Positions 35,042-44,454 are shown, numbered from the stretch's first letter. The stretch: DNA of 56,299 nucleotides from Candidatus Aminicenantota bacterium (GCA_003141555.1 PLMN01000032.1:931-57229), one strand, 5' to 3'. Notes: generated from the sequence alone by a model not told the origin. Numbers and translations are program-made.

Positions 35042-36349
35042 TCAGGCCCCGCGCCGCTGGACCGTAGCCCAGGTGGATCCCCATTTTCCGTTGCCCTGCT
35101 TTACGAAGGGAATGGCGGACGGGCGGCGATCTTCGGCGGGCTTGGTCTTTTTCCGGTCTTGTTTCTTGTCCTGGCGCTTCTGCGGCTGGCGTGGGGCGCG
35201 GGCGTCGGCCTCGCGGTCCGGCCTCGGCTGCTGATAGTCGAAGCCCGACAGCGTGCGGCGCTCCACCTTTTCGCCGAGGACGCTCTCGATGGCCAGAACC
35301 ATATCCCCGTCTTCGCGGGTCATGAATGTGAAAGCGTCGCCGGTCTTGGCGGCGCGTCCCGTCCGGCCGATCCGATGCGTATAGGCGTCCACGGTATCGG
35401 GCATGTCGTAGTTGATGACGTGGGAGATGCCGGAGACGTCGATCCCGGGGGCCGCGAGGTCGGTCGCGACGAGGATCCGGAACGAACCGTCCCGGAACCC
35501 GTCGAGGGCGGCCTGCCGCCTGTTTTGGGACAGGTCCCCCTGGACGGAGGCGGCCTTGTAGCCGTCGCGCCGCAGCTGCTCTCCCACGCGCTTGGCGCGG
35601 TGATCGGTCCGGGTGAAGATCATGACCGAGCCGGTGTCGGCGTGGCGCAGCAGCTCGAGAAGGAGCGGCGCCTTCAGGCGCTGTTCGATGGGATAAAGAG
35701 CGTGCGCGACGGAGTCGTGTGGCGCAACGTGGTCGGCCTGGACCGTGACCGGGTCGCGCAGAATATCCTGCGCCAGGAGGCTGATATCGTCGAGCATGAT
35801 GGCCGAAAACAGAAGCGTTTGCCGCTCGGAAGGAACGTGCTTGAGGATCTCCCGGACGGCGGGGAGGAAGTCCAGGCCGGACATGCGGTCCGCCTCATCG
35901 AGGACGAGAACCTCGACGTGCGACAAATCGATCGAGCGGTGATTGATGTGGTCGAGCAGCCGGTCCGGACAGGCGACGACGATCTCGACGCCGCTGCGGA
36001 GGTTCCGGACCTGAGGGCTCAGGCCGACGCCGCCGTAGAGCGTCGTGCTTCGGAGGCGGGTCTGCTGTCCCAGGCTGACGAAGGCCTCGTGGATCTGCTC
36101 CGCCAGCTCGCGCGTCGGGGCGATGACGAGGGCCCGGACGTGGCCGCGCGAGCCCTGAATCAGGCGCTGGAGGATGGGCAGGGCGAAGGCCGCCGTCTTG
36201 CCCGTTCCCGGCTGGGCCAACCCTATGACATCCTGTCCCTTGAGGGCCGGCGGAATCGCCTGTTCCTGGATTGGCGTCGGAGTAATATAGCCCGCGGCTT
36301 TAATACCGGCGTCGACGGCGGGATGGAAGTTGAAATTTCGGAATTCCAT
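35042..36349 (-). CDS. DEAD-box RNA helicase, RhlE-like
   Basis: The 435-residue ATP-dependent RNA helicase shows Q motif YITPTPIQEQAI, Walker A AQPGTGKT, PTRELAEQ, DEAD in VLDEADRM, and motif VI HRIGRTGRA, followed by a basic C-terminal tail rich in Lys, Arg and Gln. Motif III reads SAI rather than SAT; mutations of this motif can uncouple ATP hydrolysis from unwinding in other members. Expected roles are RNA decay and ribosome assembly. GCAGGAG lies just before the ATG. The 206-base gap to 36555 is AT-richer and should hold its promoter, but I cannot fix one. Confidence 0.9.
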   Translation of the reverse strand: MEFRNFNFHPAVDAGIKAAGYITPTPIQEQAIPPALKGQDVIGLAQPGTGKTAAFALPILQRLIQGSRGHVRALVIAPTRELAEQIHEAFVSLGQQTRLRSTTLYGGVGLSPQVRNLRSGVEIVVACPDRLLDHINHRSIDLSHVEVLVLDEADRMSGLDFLPAVREILKHVPSERQTLLFSAIMLDDISLLAQDILRDPVTVQADHVAPHDSVAHALYPIEQRLKAPLLLELLRHADTGSVMIFTRTDHRAKRVGEQLRRDGYKAASVQGDLSQNRRQAALDGFRDGSFRILVATDLAAPGIDVSGISHVINYDMPDTVDAYTHRIGRTGRAAKTGDAFTFMTREDGDMVLAIESVLGEKVERRTLSGFDYQQPRPDREADARAPRQPQKRQDKKQDRKKTKPAEDRRPSAIPFVKQGNGKWGSTWATVQRRGA

Positions 36350-36555
36350 GAATACTCCTGCTTTTTTCTTTCGATTCTGCGTTCGGGGGGTAAAAGCCAG
36401 TCGTATTCGGGGATTAATGGGGCGTGGTTTTCATCCTGGGAAGCAGTCCTAGACTCCTAGTTTAGCCGTTTTGGGGAAATTTAGCAAGTTGATATTATTA
36501 GAGTTACGGCACGTCGAGCTTGGCTTTGACAAGCCGATCGAGGCTGATTCCGTCT

Positions 36556-38346
36556 TCAGCGGCTCTTGTTGTTTCTCAGGATTTCGGCCAGGATCGGGGC
36601 GAGCTTCTCTCCGGCCGCCTTGTTCCCGTCAAGGTTGGGGTGGACGCCGCCGGCCGCGGAATAATGTTTTTCGGGGAGGATCCAGCCGGTCGTGTCGACG
36701 TACTTAATGAGCGCGTCTCCGCTCTGTTCAACGGCGGACCGGATCGCCGCTTCCTGGGCCCCGTTGAACGGCCGCAGGCAGATGATCCGGGCGGCGGGAT
36801 AAGCCTCGCGGATCACCCGCAGATACTGGCGATAGAGGGGCTGGAACACGTCCTGGGGCGCCCCGCCGTCGTTGCAGCCCATGTTGATGACGACCACGTC
36901 GGGCTTGGGCAGTGATTCGATCGGCGCATCGGCCCAGATGAAGGGAAAGCTGCGGATCGCCGGAGGGACGCCGCCGTGGCCGTTGACCGTCAATCCCAAC
37001 CGGCCGAAGCCCACCAGGCGCGGCTCGGCGCCGACGCTCAAAGCGCTTTGATAAGCCCATGTGCGCCGTCCGTCGCTTGTTTGCGGCCAATTGTCCCGGG
37101 TCACTTTTTTCGGGTCGTCGGGAGTCGAAACGAGCACGCCCTCGGTGATGCTGTCGCCCAGATACTCGATCAGCGCGGCGGGCCGGGCGGGGGCCGGCAG
37201 GAGCCCGGCGTCCTTTGCCGGAGTTACCCCGCGAAAAACGATCGATCCGACGAGCGGCGCCTCCCAGCGGTTTTCCCATTCGCGGAAGCCCTTGACCACA
37301 AGCCGCAGGGCATGGGGGCCGGAAGGCAGATCGGCCGGTGAAACGGACAGGGCTTCGGCCGGGCGGACGACCCGCCATTCTCCTTCATCCACCTGCAGCC
37401 ACAGCGAGGGGAAGCTCTCGGTGTAATGAGCGATAGAAAAATGGAGGGTCAGATTGACGCCCTCGAACCGGAGCAGGATCGTGCTTCCGGTGTTGACCGT
37501 GATCGCCCCCGAAGAAGAAGCGTTCCGCAGGTCCCAACGCCCCCAATATTGAATTCTCGAATCATTCGCCGCGACGGCCGGAGCGGCGGGCTCCGCGGCC
37601 TCCAGGATCCGGCTCATCGGCACACCGAGCGCCCGCAGGATCGAGGCCCCGATCAGGAAATCGCCCGACGGCTTCATGTGGACTCCGTCCGAGGTCGGGT
37701 GAAAATCCGGGGCGCCTCCCGACTGCGCGGCCTGGAGGACGAAATTGAACACGTCGTTCAGATCGACCATGTGGACGCTCTCCCGGCGGGCCAGGTCCCG
37801 GACGGCCTGGACATAGGGCTCCAAGGCGCGATTTTCCGGCGAACGGAGATTCTCGTGAATCACCGTCGGCGTCAGCAGGTAGATTTCGGCCCGGGTCGAT
37901 GACTTCAACGTCCGGACCATTTCGGTCATCAGCCGCGTGTAGGTTTCCAGATCGACGCCCCGGGAGGGCGTGTAGGAAAACGAATGCCAGACGTCGTTGA
38001 TCCCGCACGAGATCGTGACGATCGTCGGCTTTCGATCGATCACGTCGTGCTGCAAGCGCGCTTTCATGTCCGGCGATTTGTTGCCGCTGACGCCGGCGTT
38101 GATGATGTCCACCTTGAGATCGGGATAAAACCGGTCCAGGACCTTTCGGATGAAAGCCTGATAGCCGCCCGCTTCGGTGATGCTGTCCCCCAGCGTCACG
38201 ATTCGGTCGCCCGTTTTAAGGCCGAGCCGGCCGGGGCTTTCGTCGCGGCCCCCGGCTAGGGCGCCGAATGGGGCGAACAGGAATGAAGCAAGAAAAACCG
38301 CTTGGAACCGGCGGATGCTCCGGCGGCGGGCGGATATCGTTCCCAT
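36556..38346 (-). CDS. exported protein with two SGNH hydrolase domains around a jelly-roll (CE2-like)
   Basis: The 596-residue protein has a signal peptide (FQAVFLASFLFAPFGALAG). The first SGNH domain has the Ser in TLGDSITEAG (S55), Gly in NAGVSGN, Asn in SCGINDVWH and His in DGVHMKPSG. A beta-rich region (about 250-370) resembles the carbohydrate-binding part of CE2 esterases. The second SGNH domain has Ser in YLGDSITEG (about 398), Asn in NMGCNDGG and His in GGVHPNLDGN. Both sites appear complete. Deacetylation of plant or microbial polysaccharide is likely. It is followed by a beta-helix/GH43-like gene on the same strand, 25 bases from that gene's stop. Confidence 0.85.
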   Translation of the reverse strand: MGTISARRRSIRRFQAVFLASFLFAPFGALAGGRDESPGRLGLKTGDRIVTLGDSITEAGGYQAFIRKVLDRFYPDLKVDIINAGVSGNKSPDMKARLQHDVIDRKPTIVTISCGINDVWHSFSYTPSRGVDLETYTRLMTEMVRTLKSSTRAEIYLLTPTVIHENLRSPENRALEPYVQAVRDLARRESVHMVDLNDVFNFVLQAAQSGGAPDFHPTSDGVHMKPSGDFLIGASILRALGVPMSRILEAAEPAAPAVAANDSRIQYWGRWDLRNASSSGAITVNTGSTILLRFEGVNLTLHFSIAHYTESFPSLWLQVDEGEWRVVRPAEALSVSPADLPSGPHALRLVVKGFREWENRWEAPLVGSIVFRGVTPAKDAGLLPAPARPAALIEYLGDSITEGVLVSTPDDPKKVTRDNWPQTSDGRRTWAYQSALSVGAEPRLVGFGRLGLTVNGHGGVPPAIRSFPFIWADAPIESLPKPDVVVINMGCNDGGAPQDVFQPLYRQYLRVIREAYPAARIICLRPFNGAQEAAIRSAVEQSGDALIKYVDTTGWILPEKHYSAAGGVHPNLDGNKAAGEKLAPILAEILRNNKSR

Positions 38347-38371
38347 CTTGGTCTCCTTTCGAGATGCGGCT

Positions 38372-40363
38372 TCAGCGCGTCCGTCGTGCGGATCCCGCCC
38401 CCGCGCTTCCCCAATCGGGAATGCCCGGCGTCTTGAACCAGGATTCCAGGAAAGCGGCCAACGGGCCGGGATAGACCGCCTTTTTGAGATTCACCCAGGT
38501 CCGCTGGTCGCCGTCGGCGAAGTAGAGGATGGTCCGGCCGCTCTCCTCGGCCAGCTCCGGATCGGAGGCGTTGATGCCCTCGTCGAGCCCTTCCGGCGTC
38601 AGCACGGGATTCGCGGCGCTCAGCTCCCAATGGACCAGGTCCCGGGAGCGGGTGATATACGTTTCGAAAAACCAGCGCGGCGTCCGCTGTTCCAGATACA
38701 GTACGTAATAGAAGCCGTTCGCGTAGCGGATGCAGGGACAGGCCGTATAGCGGTTGGTGCCGAAGGTCGCCTCGGGCAGCTTGACCCACGTCCGAAGGTC
38801 CTTGGACCGGGCGAATTTAATGGTAAAGGGCGGATATTGGGCATCGTCGGATTCATAGGCCAGAATGAATCCGTCCGGCCCGAGGCAGACCGACGAATTG
38901 AAGAGCCCCTCGTGATCGCCCCTGATGATCGGCTCCGACGTCCAGGTCCGCAGGTCGCGCGAACGGAACAAGGTCACGTCGCGCCAGCCCGCCGATTCCC
39001 AGCGCGAGGCGAAAACCAGGGCTTCACCCTCATGGACGAAGATGGAAGCCAGTCCGTAGCCCTCGGCAAACCTAGCCCGGATCCGGCCGGACGCAGCCTC
39101 GCGGATCTCGAGGTGGAAATCCGCGGCCGTTCCGCCGGCGGCCGGGCGGATGCATTCCAGATAGGCCGGGGTTCCCTCCCAAGTGAGGGGAGCCATCTCA
39201 CACAAATCGGCCTTGACGAACTCGCGCGAGACGTACGGCGTCTTGCGGTGGGGCAGGGGAGGGGTGATGGACTGGAAAACATCCACGGGCCAGCCGGACA
39301 GCCGTTCGATGCCTTTGGGCGCTTCCTGTTGGAATTGAATATAAGCTTTGACGTCGCCCTTGACCGTAGAGCCGATGTCTCCGACCGTGTCCTTCTTGAC
39401 GATCACCCCGAAGACCTTGTAGCCCATCATCGTCGTGTCCTCGAGGTCCACATGCAGGAGCTTCCCTTCCTGGACGCTTTGGATGATGCCGTCGGTCGGC
39501 GTGCCCGCCGGCTGCGAGAAGTTGAGCGTCACCAGGCGGCAGCGGGCGACCTTGATCCGGGTGAAGGTATGGAAACCGAAGTTGCTCGCCTTGAGCGAAC
39601 ACTGCGGGCCGACCAGGACGCAATCCTCGAAGACGACGTCGGGCCGGGAGGGCATCGCCTCATTCTCGACCCGGCAGTAGGCCCCCGACGTATCGCCCCA
39701 GAAATCCAGGGCCCAGAGATGGCAGCGGCGAAAGGTGATCGGCTCGTCCGGCCGGGAAAGGCAGCTGGCCACCCCGCCGCCGAAGGCCCGGCCGATGCCG
39801 ACGCAATCCTCCACGAGGACGGAGAACGGCTTGACCTGGTCGGTCAAATCGAAAAAGATGCCCCCGTCGCCGCCGGTCACGTAGAGATTCGCCAGACGCC
39901 AGCGGTCCCAGCCGATGGCCGAGAAGGTGGCTTCCTTGTGTTCGGGCGACCAGCCCTTGGCGTAAGACCGGATCGGCCCCCACCAGTCATAGGACTTGAA
40001 GCCTTTCAGCCCGGGATCGCCCGCATCGATCACCACCGGGCCGGTAGAACCGGACCCGAGCATCCCGTCCACGTCGCCGACGAGCTCGTTATAGCGGCCC
40101 GCGGCCCCCTTTTGGGCCGGAAAAAGCATGGCCTCGAAATACGTGTCGGGCCGGAGGATGATCCGGTGGCCGCCCTGTTCGTCGGGAACGGCGGACAAGG
40201 CCGCTTGGACGGTCGTATAGGCCCGGGCCCAGGAGGATCCGTCGGAATTGTTGCCGAGCTTGGAAACGTAGAGGGTTCTCCCCGCCGGCTCCGCCGCCGC
40301 CGCAAGAACCGCCAATCCAAATCCCAGGAGAATCATGGCCGCCGTTCGCCGGATGATGATCAA
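38372..40363 (-). CDS. exported beta-helix plus GH43-like five-bladed protein
   Basis: The start is a TTG at 40363: AGGAGG (40373-40378) lies 9 bases before it and it yields a compact Arg-Arg signal peptide ending in LAVLAAAAEPAG; no ATG further upstream has such a site. The 663-residue product has a right-handed beta-helix-like half (GRTLYVSKLGNNSDG, IDAGDPGLKGF, FRRCHLWALDFWG) and a second half with bladed repeats such as SKDLRTWVKL and SRDLVHWELS, as in GH43/GH32-type propellers. Individual catalytic residues cannot be assigned by eye. The role fits polysaccharide depolymerisation alongside the SGNH and GH3 genes. Confidence 0.65.
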   Translation of the reverse strand: MIIIRRTAAMILLGFGLAVLAAAAEPAGRTLYVSKLGNNSDGSSWARAYTTVQAALSAVPDEQGGHRIILRPDTYFEAMLFPAQKGAAGRYNELVGDVDGMLGSGSTGPVVIDAGDPGLKGFKSYDWWGPIRSYAKGWSPEHKEATFSAIGWDRWRLANLYVTGGDGGIFFDLTDQVKPFSVLVEDCVGIGRAFGGGVASCLSRPDEPITFRRCHLWALDFWGDTSGAYCRVENEAMPSRPDVVFEDCVLVGPQCSLKASNFGFHTFTRIKVARCRLVTLNFSQPAGTPTDGIIQSVQEGKLLHVDLEDTTMMGYKVFGVIVKKDTVGDIGSTVKGDVKAYIQFQQEAPKGIERLSGWPVDVFQSITPPLPHRKTPYVSREFVKADLCEMAPLTWEGTPAYLECIRPAAGGTAADFHLEIREAASGRIRARFAEGYGLASIFVHEGEALVFASRWESAGWRDVTLFRSRDLRTWTSEPIIRGDHEGLFNSSVCLGPDGFILAYESDDAQYPPFTIKFARSKDLRTWVKLPEATFGTNRYTACPCIRYANGFYYVLYLEQRTPRWFFETYITRSRDLVHWELSAANPVLTPEGLDEGINASDPELAEESGRTILYFADGDQRTWVNLKKAVYPGPLAAFLESWFKTPGIPDWGSAGAGSARRTR

Positions 40364-40522
40364 TGTCCTCGACCTCCTGGAGAGATCAGATCTTGATGAT
40401 CTCCCATTTTTATTTTGTTCAAGAATATAAGTCCCCCGGGCCCTTGTCAATTAAATGGAACCGTCCCCTTTTTCATCCCCTTTTTCATTTTCGTGGGATT
40501 TTCGGGGACGCCCTTGGCGTCC

Positions 40523-40551
40523 TTGACACCATCCGGAACGAAACCTATTCT
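40523..40551 (+). promoter_or_regulatory. sigma70-type promoter for the lipoprotein and GH3 genes
   Basis: TTGACA (40523-40528) and TATTCT (40546-40551) are 17 bases apart. The start at 40643 lies about 92 bases downstream. It is divergent from the beta-helix gene. Confidence 0.55.
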
Positions 40552-40642
40552 TATCTAAGGCAATGCCGGCACCGGCGATGCCGTGCCGCCTTTCCGCCCG
40601 ATTTTAGTTTCGATACGGGGCGATCCCCACAAGGAGAGGAAC

Positions 40643-41221
40643 ATGTTCAAAAAGCTTGCGATCCTGGGATTGATCCTCCTGGTCGCGGCGTTCGCCGCAT
40701 GCGAGCGCGAGGATAAACGCGAGGATAAGCGCGAGGATAAAAAAGAACGTTCGACCTCTTGGATGGACACACTCAAGAGCTACATTCCCGCCCTCGGGCA
40801 CCGCAATTGGATCATCGTCGCGGATTCGGCCTTTCCCCTCCAGATCAGCCCCGGCATCGAGACGATCGTGACGAACGAAGACCATTTCGCCGTTTTGGAG
40901 AAGGTCCTCAAAGCCGTCGACCAGGCCAAGCACCTGCGCCCGAAGGTCTGGCTCGACAAGGAGCTCGCCTACGTCACCGAAGATCTTGCGCCGGGGGCCG
41001 ATGATGCCCGCCATCGGCTGGATGAAATGCTCAAGAGCAGGGGAGCGGCGCCGGTCCTCCACGAGGAGCTCATCGCCCGCCTCGACCAAGCCGGAAAGGC
41101 TTTCAAGATCGTCATGGTCAAGACGACCCTGGCCGTCCCTTACACGACCGTCTTCCTGGAGCTCGACTGCGGCTACTGGAAGCCGGAGGCCGAAGCGAAG
41201 ATGCGGGAAAGGATGAAATGA
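40643..41221 (+). CDS. lipoprotein with RbsD/FucU-like domain
   Basis: ATG 40643 is chosen because AAGGAGAGGAAC precedes it. The signal MFKKLAILGLILLVAAFAAC ends in a lipobox Cys, so the protein is lipid-anchored. A charged linker with a three-fold repeat (EDKR units) follows. Residues about 45-192 resemble the RbsD/FucU sugar mutarotase fold (GHRNWIIVADSAFPLQ, TVFLELDCGYW). RbsD and FucU interconvert sugar anomers in the cytoplasm; a periplasmic, lipid-anchored version next to a GH3 glucosidase suggests handling of released monosaccharides. The catalytic His of RbsD may correspond to the His in LGHRNW. Confidence 0.7.
   Translation: MFKKLAILGLILLVAAFAACEREDKREDKREDKKERSTSWMDTLKSYIPALGHRNWIIVADSAFPLQISPGIETIVTNEDHFAVLEKVLKAVDQAKHLRPKVWLDKELAYVTEDLAPGADDARHRLDEMLKSRGAAPVLHEELIARLDQAGKAFKIVMVKTTLAVPYTTVFLELDCGYWKPEAEAKMRERMK
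40706..40741 (+). repeat. three tandem 12-base units in the lipoprotein linker
   Basis: CGCGAGGATAAA, CGCGAGGATAAG and CGCGAGGATAAA follow one another and encode repeated REDK. Copy number changes would keep the frame and change linker length. Confidence 0.8.
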
Positions 41222-41238
41222 TCCATGAGGAGAAATCA

Positions 41239-43893
41239 ATGAACATCCACATATCTCCTCTAAGACGGCGGGGACTCCTGATGGCGGGGATCTTGCTCAT
41301 CGGCTTTGCCTGCGGCAAGGGACCGCTCCCGTATCAAAATGCCAAACTCGGCTTTGCGGACAGGACGGAAGATCTTCTCACCCGTCTGACCCTTCAAGAA
41401 AAAGTGGACCTGCTCCGCTACGACTCCCCGGCCATCGGCCGCCTGGGCATTCCCGCCTACAATTGGTGGAACGAATGCCTGCACGGCGTGGCCCGCTCCG
41501 GACTGGCCACCGTCTTTCCCCAGGCGATCGGCCTGGCCTCCATGTGGGACCGGGACGAAATGGGCGCCATCGCCGATGCCATCTCGGACGAAGCCCGGGT
41601 CAAATACCACGAATACGCCGGCCGGGGCAAACGGGGCATCTATCAGGGGCTGACCTTCTGGTCCCCCAACATCAACATCTTCCGCGACCCCCGCTGGGGA
41701 CGAGGCATGGAAACCTACGGCGAAGACCCCTATCTCACCGGCGAGCTGGCCGTCCCGTTCGTGAAGGGCCTGCAGGGCCATGACGCCAAATACCTCAAGC
41801 TGGTCGCCACGGCCAAGCACTTCGCCGTGCACAGCGGTCCCGAATCCACCCGCCATACCTTCGATGCCCGGCCTTCCGCCCGCGACATGGCCGAAACCTA
41901 CACCCCGCACTTCGAAAAAGTCGTGAAGGAAGCCGGCGTCTACTCCGTGATGTGCGCCTACAATGCCGTGTACGGGGCGCCCTGCTGCGGCAACAAATTC
42001 CTTGACGACCTGCTCCGCAACAAATGGAAGTTCCAGGGCTACATCGTTTCCGACTGCTGGGCCATCCACGATTTCTTCGAAAAAAACGCCCATCACGTGG
42101 TGGAAACCAAGGAAGAAGCGGCCGCTATGGCCCTGAAAGCCGGGACCGACCTGAACTGCGGAGACAGCTATCCCGCCCTGGTCAATGCGGTGAAACAGGG
42201 ACTCATCACCGAAAAGGAAATCGACGTGTCCGTGCGCCGGGTTCTGTTGGCCCGGATGAAGCTCGGCCAGTTCGACCCGGACGCGGACGTGCCGTATTCC
42301 TCCATTCCCTTCAGCGTGGTGGACAGCAAGGACCACCAGGCCCTGACCCTCGACGCCGCCCGCAAATCCATGGTCCTGCTGAAGAACGACAACCGGACCC
42401 TGCCGCTCAGCAAGGAGATCAAAAAGCTGGCCGTGATCGGTCCGAACGCCGATGACCTCGAAGTGCTCCTCGGCAACTACAATGGCTACCCCTCCAGCCC
42501 GAAGACCGCTCTCACCGGCCTCCGGGAGAAGCTCCCCGCCGCTCGCGTCGACTTCGCTCTGGGCTGTCCGCTGGCTGCGGGCCTTCCCTGCTTCGAGGCG
42601 CTGCCCTCCAAGTATCTCTACACCGACGAAACCCTGCGGCAGCACGGCCTCCAGGCCGCCTATTATGACAACAAGGACTGGAAGGGCACCCCGAAGCACG
42701 CCCGCATCGACGCCAACGCGGACTTCGTTTGGCGGACCAAGGCTCCGTTCGATGACCTGGCCTACGATCAGTATTCCGTCAAATGGTCGGGCGTTTTGGT
42801 CGTGCCCGAAACCGGCACATATGCCCTCGGCGGCGAAGGGTTCTCCGGCTTCAACCTCACCCTCGACGATAAGCTCGTTACCAAGTGGAACAGCGAACAC
42901 CACCCCCACAAGGAATACGAAATGATGACCCTCGAGGCCGGGCGGAAATACCGCATCCGGCTCGAATATTTCCAGGACAACACCGAATACGCCATTATGC
43001 GCCTGCTATGGAGCGCCCCCCGGCCCAACCTGAAAGAGGAAGCCCTGGCCCTGGCTCGAAGCGCCGAGGCCGTGGTGCTCTGCATGGGACTCAGCCCCCT
43101 CCTCGAAGGCGAGGAAATGAAAGTCAAGGTCGAAGGATTCGCGGGTGGCGACCGCCTGGACGTCAAGCTGCCGGCCGTCCAGAGCGAGCTCATCCGCGAA
43201 ATCCAAAAGCTGGGCAAACCCACGGTCCTCGTCCTGTTCAACGGCAGCGCCCTGGCCTTTCCCTGGGAAAAGGAAAACGTCCCGGCCATCGTGGAGGCCT
43301 GGTATCCGGGACAAGCGGGCGGCGCCGCCCTGGCCGACGTTCTCTTCGGCGACTACAACCCCTCCGGCCGGCTGCCGCTGACGTTCTATAAGTTCATCGA
43401 TCAAATACCGCCATTCAGCGAATACGACATGACCGGCAAGACCTACCGGTTTTTCAAGGGCGAGCCCGAGTATGAATTCGGGTACGGCCTGAGCTACACG
43501 ACCTTCGAGTACTCCGGCCTGCAGGCTCCGGCCAATATTTCGGCCGGAGACCCCATTCCGCTGACGGCTACGGTCCGCAATACGGGCGCCAAGGAGGGCG
43601 ACGAAATCGTACAGCTCTACGTCTCCCTGCCGGATTCAAAATTCCGAGTTCCGGAACGGTCTTTGCAGGGCTTTCAGCGGGTCCATCTCCAGGCGGGCGA
43701 AAGCAAGACGGTGGAATTCAGCTTGAAGCCCGCTCAAATGGACGCGTTTGACGACAATGGCGCACCGTGGGTGCTTCCCGGCCGGGTCGTGGTTTCCATC
43801 GGAGGGAGCCAGCCGGGCGAACAAGCCGTCACCGGCAAGCGGGTGGTGCAGAAGACGGTGAACGTGGCCGGAAGCCTGGGTTTGCCGGACTGA
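41239..43893 (+). CDS. GH3 beta-glycosidase with PA14 insert, probable lipoprotein
   Basis: ATG 41239 is preferred to ATG 41218 because GAGGAG precedes it by 6 bases. The 884-residue product begins with a hydrophobic segment ending IGFAC, a likely lipobox. The GH3 N domain carries WWNECLHGV, KHFAVHSGPE, MCAYNAVYG and the nucleophile Asp272 in GYIVSDCWAI. The GH3 C domain is split by a PA14-like insert (about residues 465-610), and a fibronectin-III-like tail follows. The closest function is beta-glucosidase or beta-xylosidase acting on short oligosaccharides. It overlaps the lipoprotein stop region and completes the saccharide locus that starts at 36.5 kb. Confidence 0.92.
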   Translation: MNIHISPLRRRGLLMAGILLIGFACGKGPLPYQNAKLGFADRTEDLLTRLTLQEKVDLLRYDSPAIGRLGIPAYNWWNECLHGVARSGLATVFPQAIGLASMWDRDEMGAIADAISDEARVKYHEYAGRGKRGIYQGLTFWSPNINIFRDPRWGRGMETYGEDPYLTGELAVPFVKGLQGHDAKYLKLVATAKHFAVHSGPESTRHTFDARPSARDMAETYTPHFEKVVKEAGVYSVMCAYNAVYGAPCCGNKFLDDLLRNKWKFQGYIVSDCWAIHDFFEKNAHHVVETKEEAAAMALKAGTDLNCGDSYPALVNAVKQGLITEKEIDVSVRRVLLARMKLGQFDPDADVPYSSIPFSVVDSKDHQALTLDAARKSMVLLKNDNRTLPLSKEIKKLAVIGPNADDLEVLLGNYNGYPSSPKTALTGLREKLPAARVDFALGCPLAAGLPCFEALPSKYLYTDETLRQHGLQAAYYDNKDWKGTPKHARIDANADFVWRTKAPFDDLAYDQYSVKWSGVLVVPETGTYALGGEGFSGFNLTLDDKLVTKWNSEHHPHKEYEMMTLEAGRKYRIRLEYFQDNTEYAIMRLLWSAPRPNLKEEALALARSAEAVVLCMGLSPLLEGEEMKVKVEGFAGGDRLDVKLPAVQSELIREIQKLGKPTVLVLFNGSALAFPWEKENVPAIVEAWYPGQAGGAALADVLFGDYNPSGRLPLTFYKFIDQIPPFSEYDMTGKTYRFFKGEPEYEFGYGLSYTTFEYSGLQAPANISAGDPIPLTATVRNTGAKEGDEIVQLYVSLPDSKFRVPERSLQGFQRVHLQAGESKTVEFSLKPAQMDAFDDNGAPWVLPGRVVVSIGGSQPGEQAVTGKRVVQKTVNVAGSLGLPD

Positions 43894-44141
43894 TCCGCAG
43901 CCAGGATATATTCAACGAACATTCCGGGACGGCCATCGTCGTGGCCATTACCAGCCGGCCGCAGCGGGCGGGATTCCCACTGACCCTGAAGCTCTCCGAG
44001 GCCGGCCTTCCCAAAGAATCCTGGCTCAAGATCAGCCAGGTTCGGACTCTTTCCGTCGAGCGGATCGGCGAACGGATTGGTCGGATTGATGTCGAAATGC
44101 TCGCCCGCGTCCTCGAAGGATTCATCGAGATCTGCGGCTGA
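43890..44141 (+). pseudogene. 5'-truncated MazF/PemK-type toxin gene
   Basis: Directly at the GH3 stop, another frame reads the last two thirds of a MazF-family ribonuclease: RSQDIFNEHSGTAIVV, AITSRPQRAGFPL, SWLKISQVRTLSVERIG and a final helix LARVLEGFIEICG, then TGA at 44139. The N-terminal part of MazF that carries the start and RGDIWLV-like strand is missing, replaced by the GH3 gene end. No start codon is usable. It is a remnant, probably made when the defence island inserted or lost DNA at this boundary. Confidence 0.7.
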
Positions 44142-44147
44142 AAATGA

Positions 44148-44252
44148 CGGGTTCCTGATTTCGAGCCCGACCGGAGAACCATCACCGGGGCATACACCTA
44201 TTGGGGCAATTGGGCAACGTATAACTACAAGCTCGGGGCGACGAAGAAATAG
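44148..44252 (+). pseudogene. short C-terminal gene fragment of unknown family
   Basis: After a TGA the same frame as the truncated mazF reads on through TITGAYTYWGNWATYNYKLG to a TAG at 44250. The aromatic, beta-strand-like composition resembles the tail of an exported protein, but no start or family can be given. The rest of the gap to 44363 shows nothing. Confidence 0.3.
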
Positions 44253-44363
44253 CCGGCGATTCGCGAGAGAGTTGCCCCGACGTTTGTCAATGAAATCCAG
44301 CGAATCTGACAAGGACTTTTGCGGAATTAGCAATTTCTCATAAGCACATAGGCCAAAGTCGGG

Positions 44364-44391
44364 TTGACAATATTTCTCCCCGGGTGATAAT
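44364..44391 (+). promoter_or_regulatory. sigma70 promoter of the type I restriction genes
   Basis: A perfect TTGACA (44364-44369) and GATAAT (44386-44391) are 16 bases apart. The hsdR start ATG at 44455 lies about 63 bases downstream. Confidence 0.7.
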
Positions 44392-44454
44392 CTCGATGCA
44401 TGTAATCGGGGGTGCGATTACCGAAAATGCCAAAGGCCGCCGACTAAATCATAA

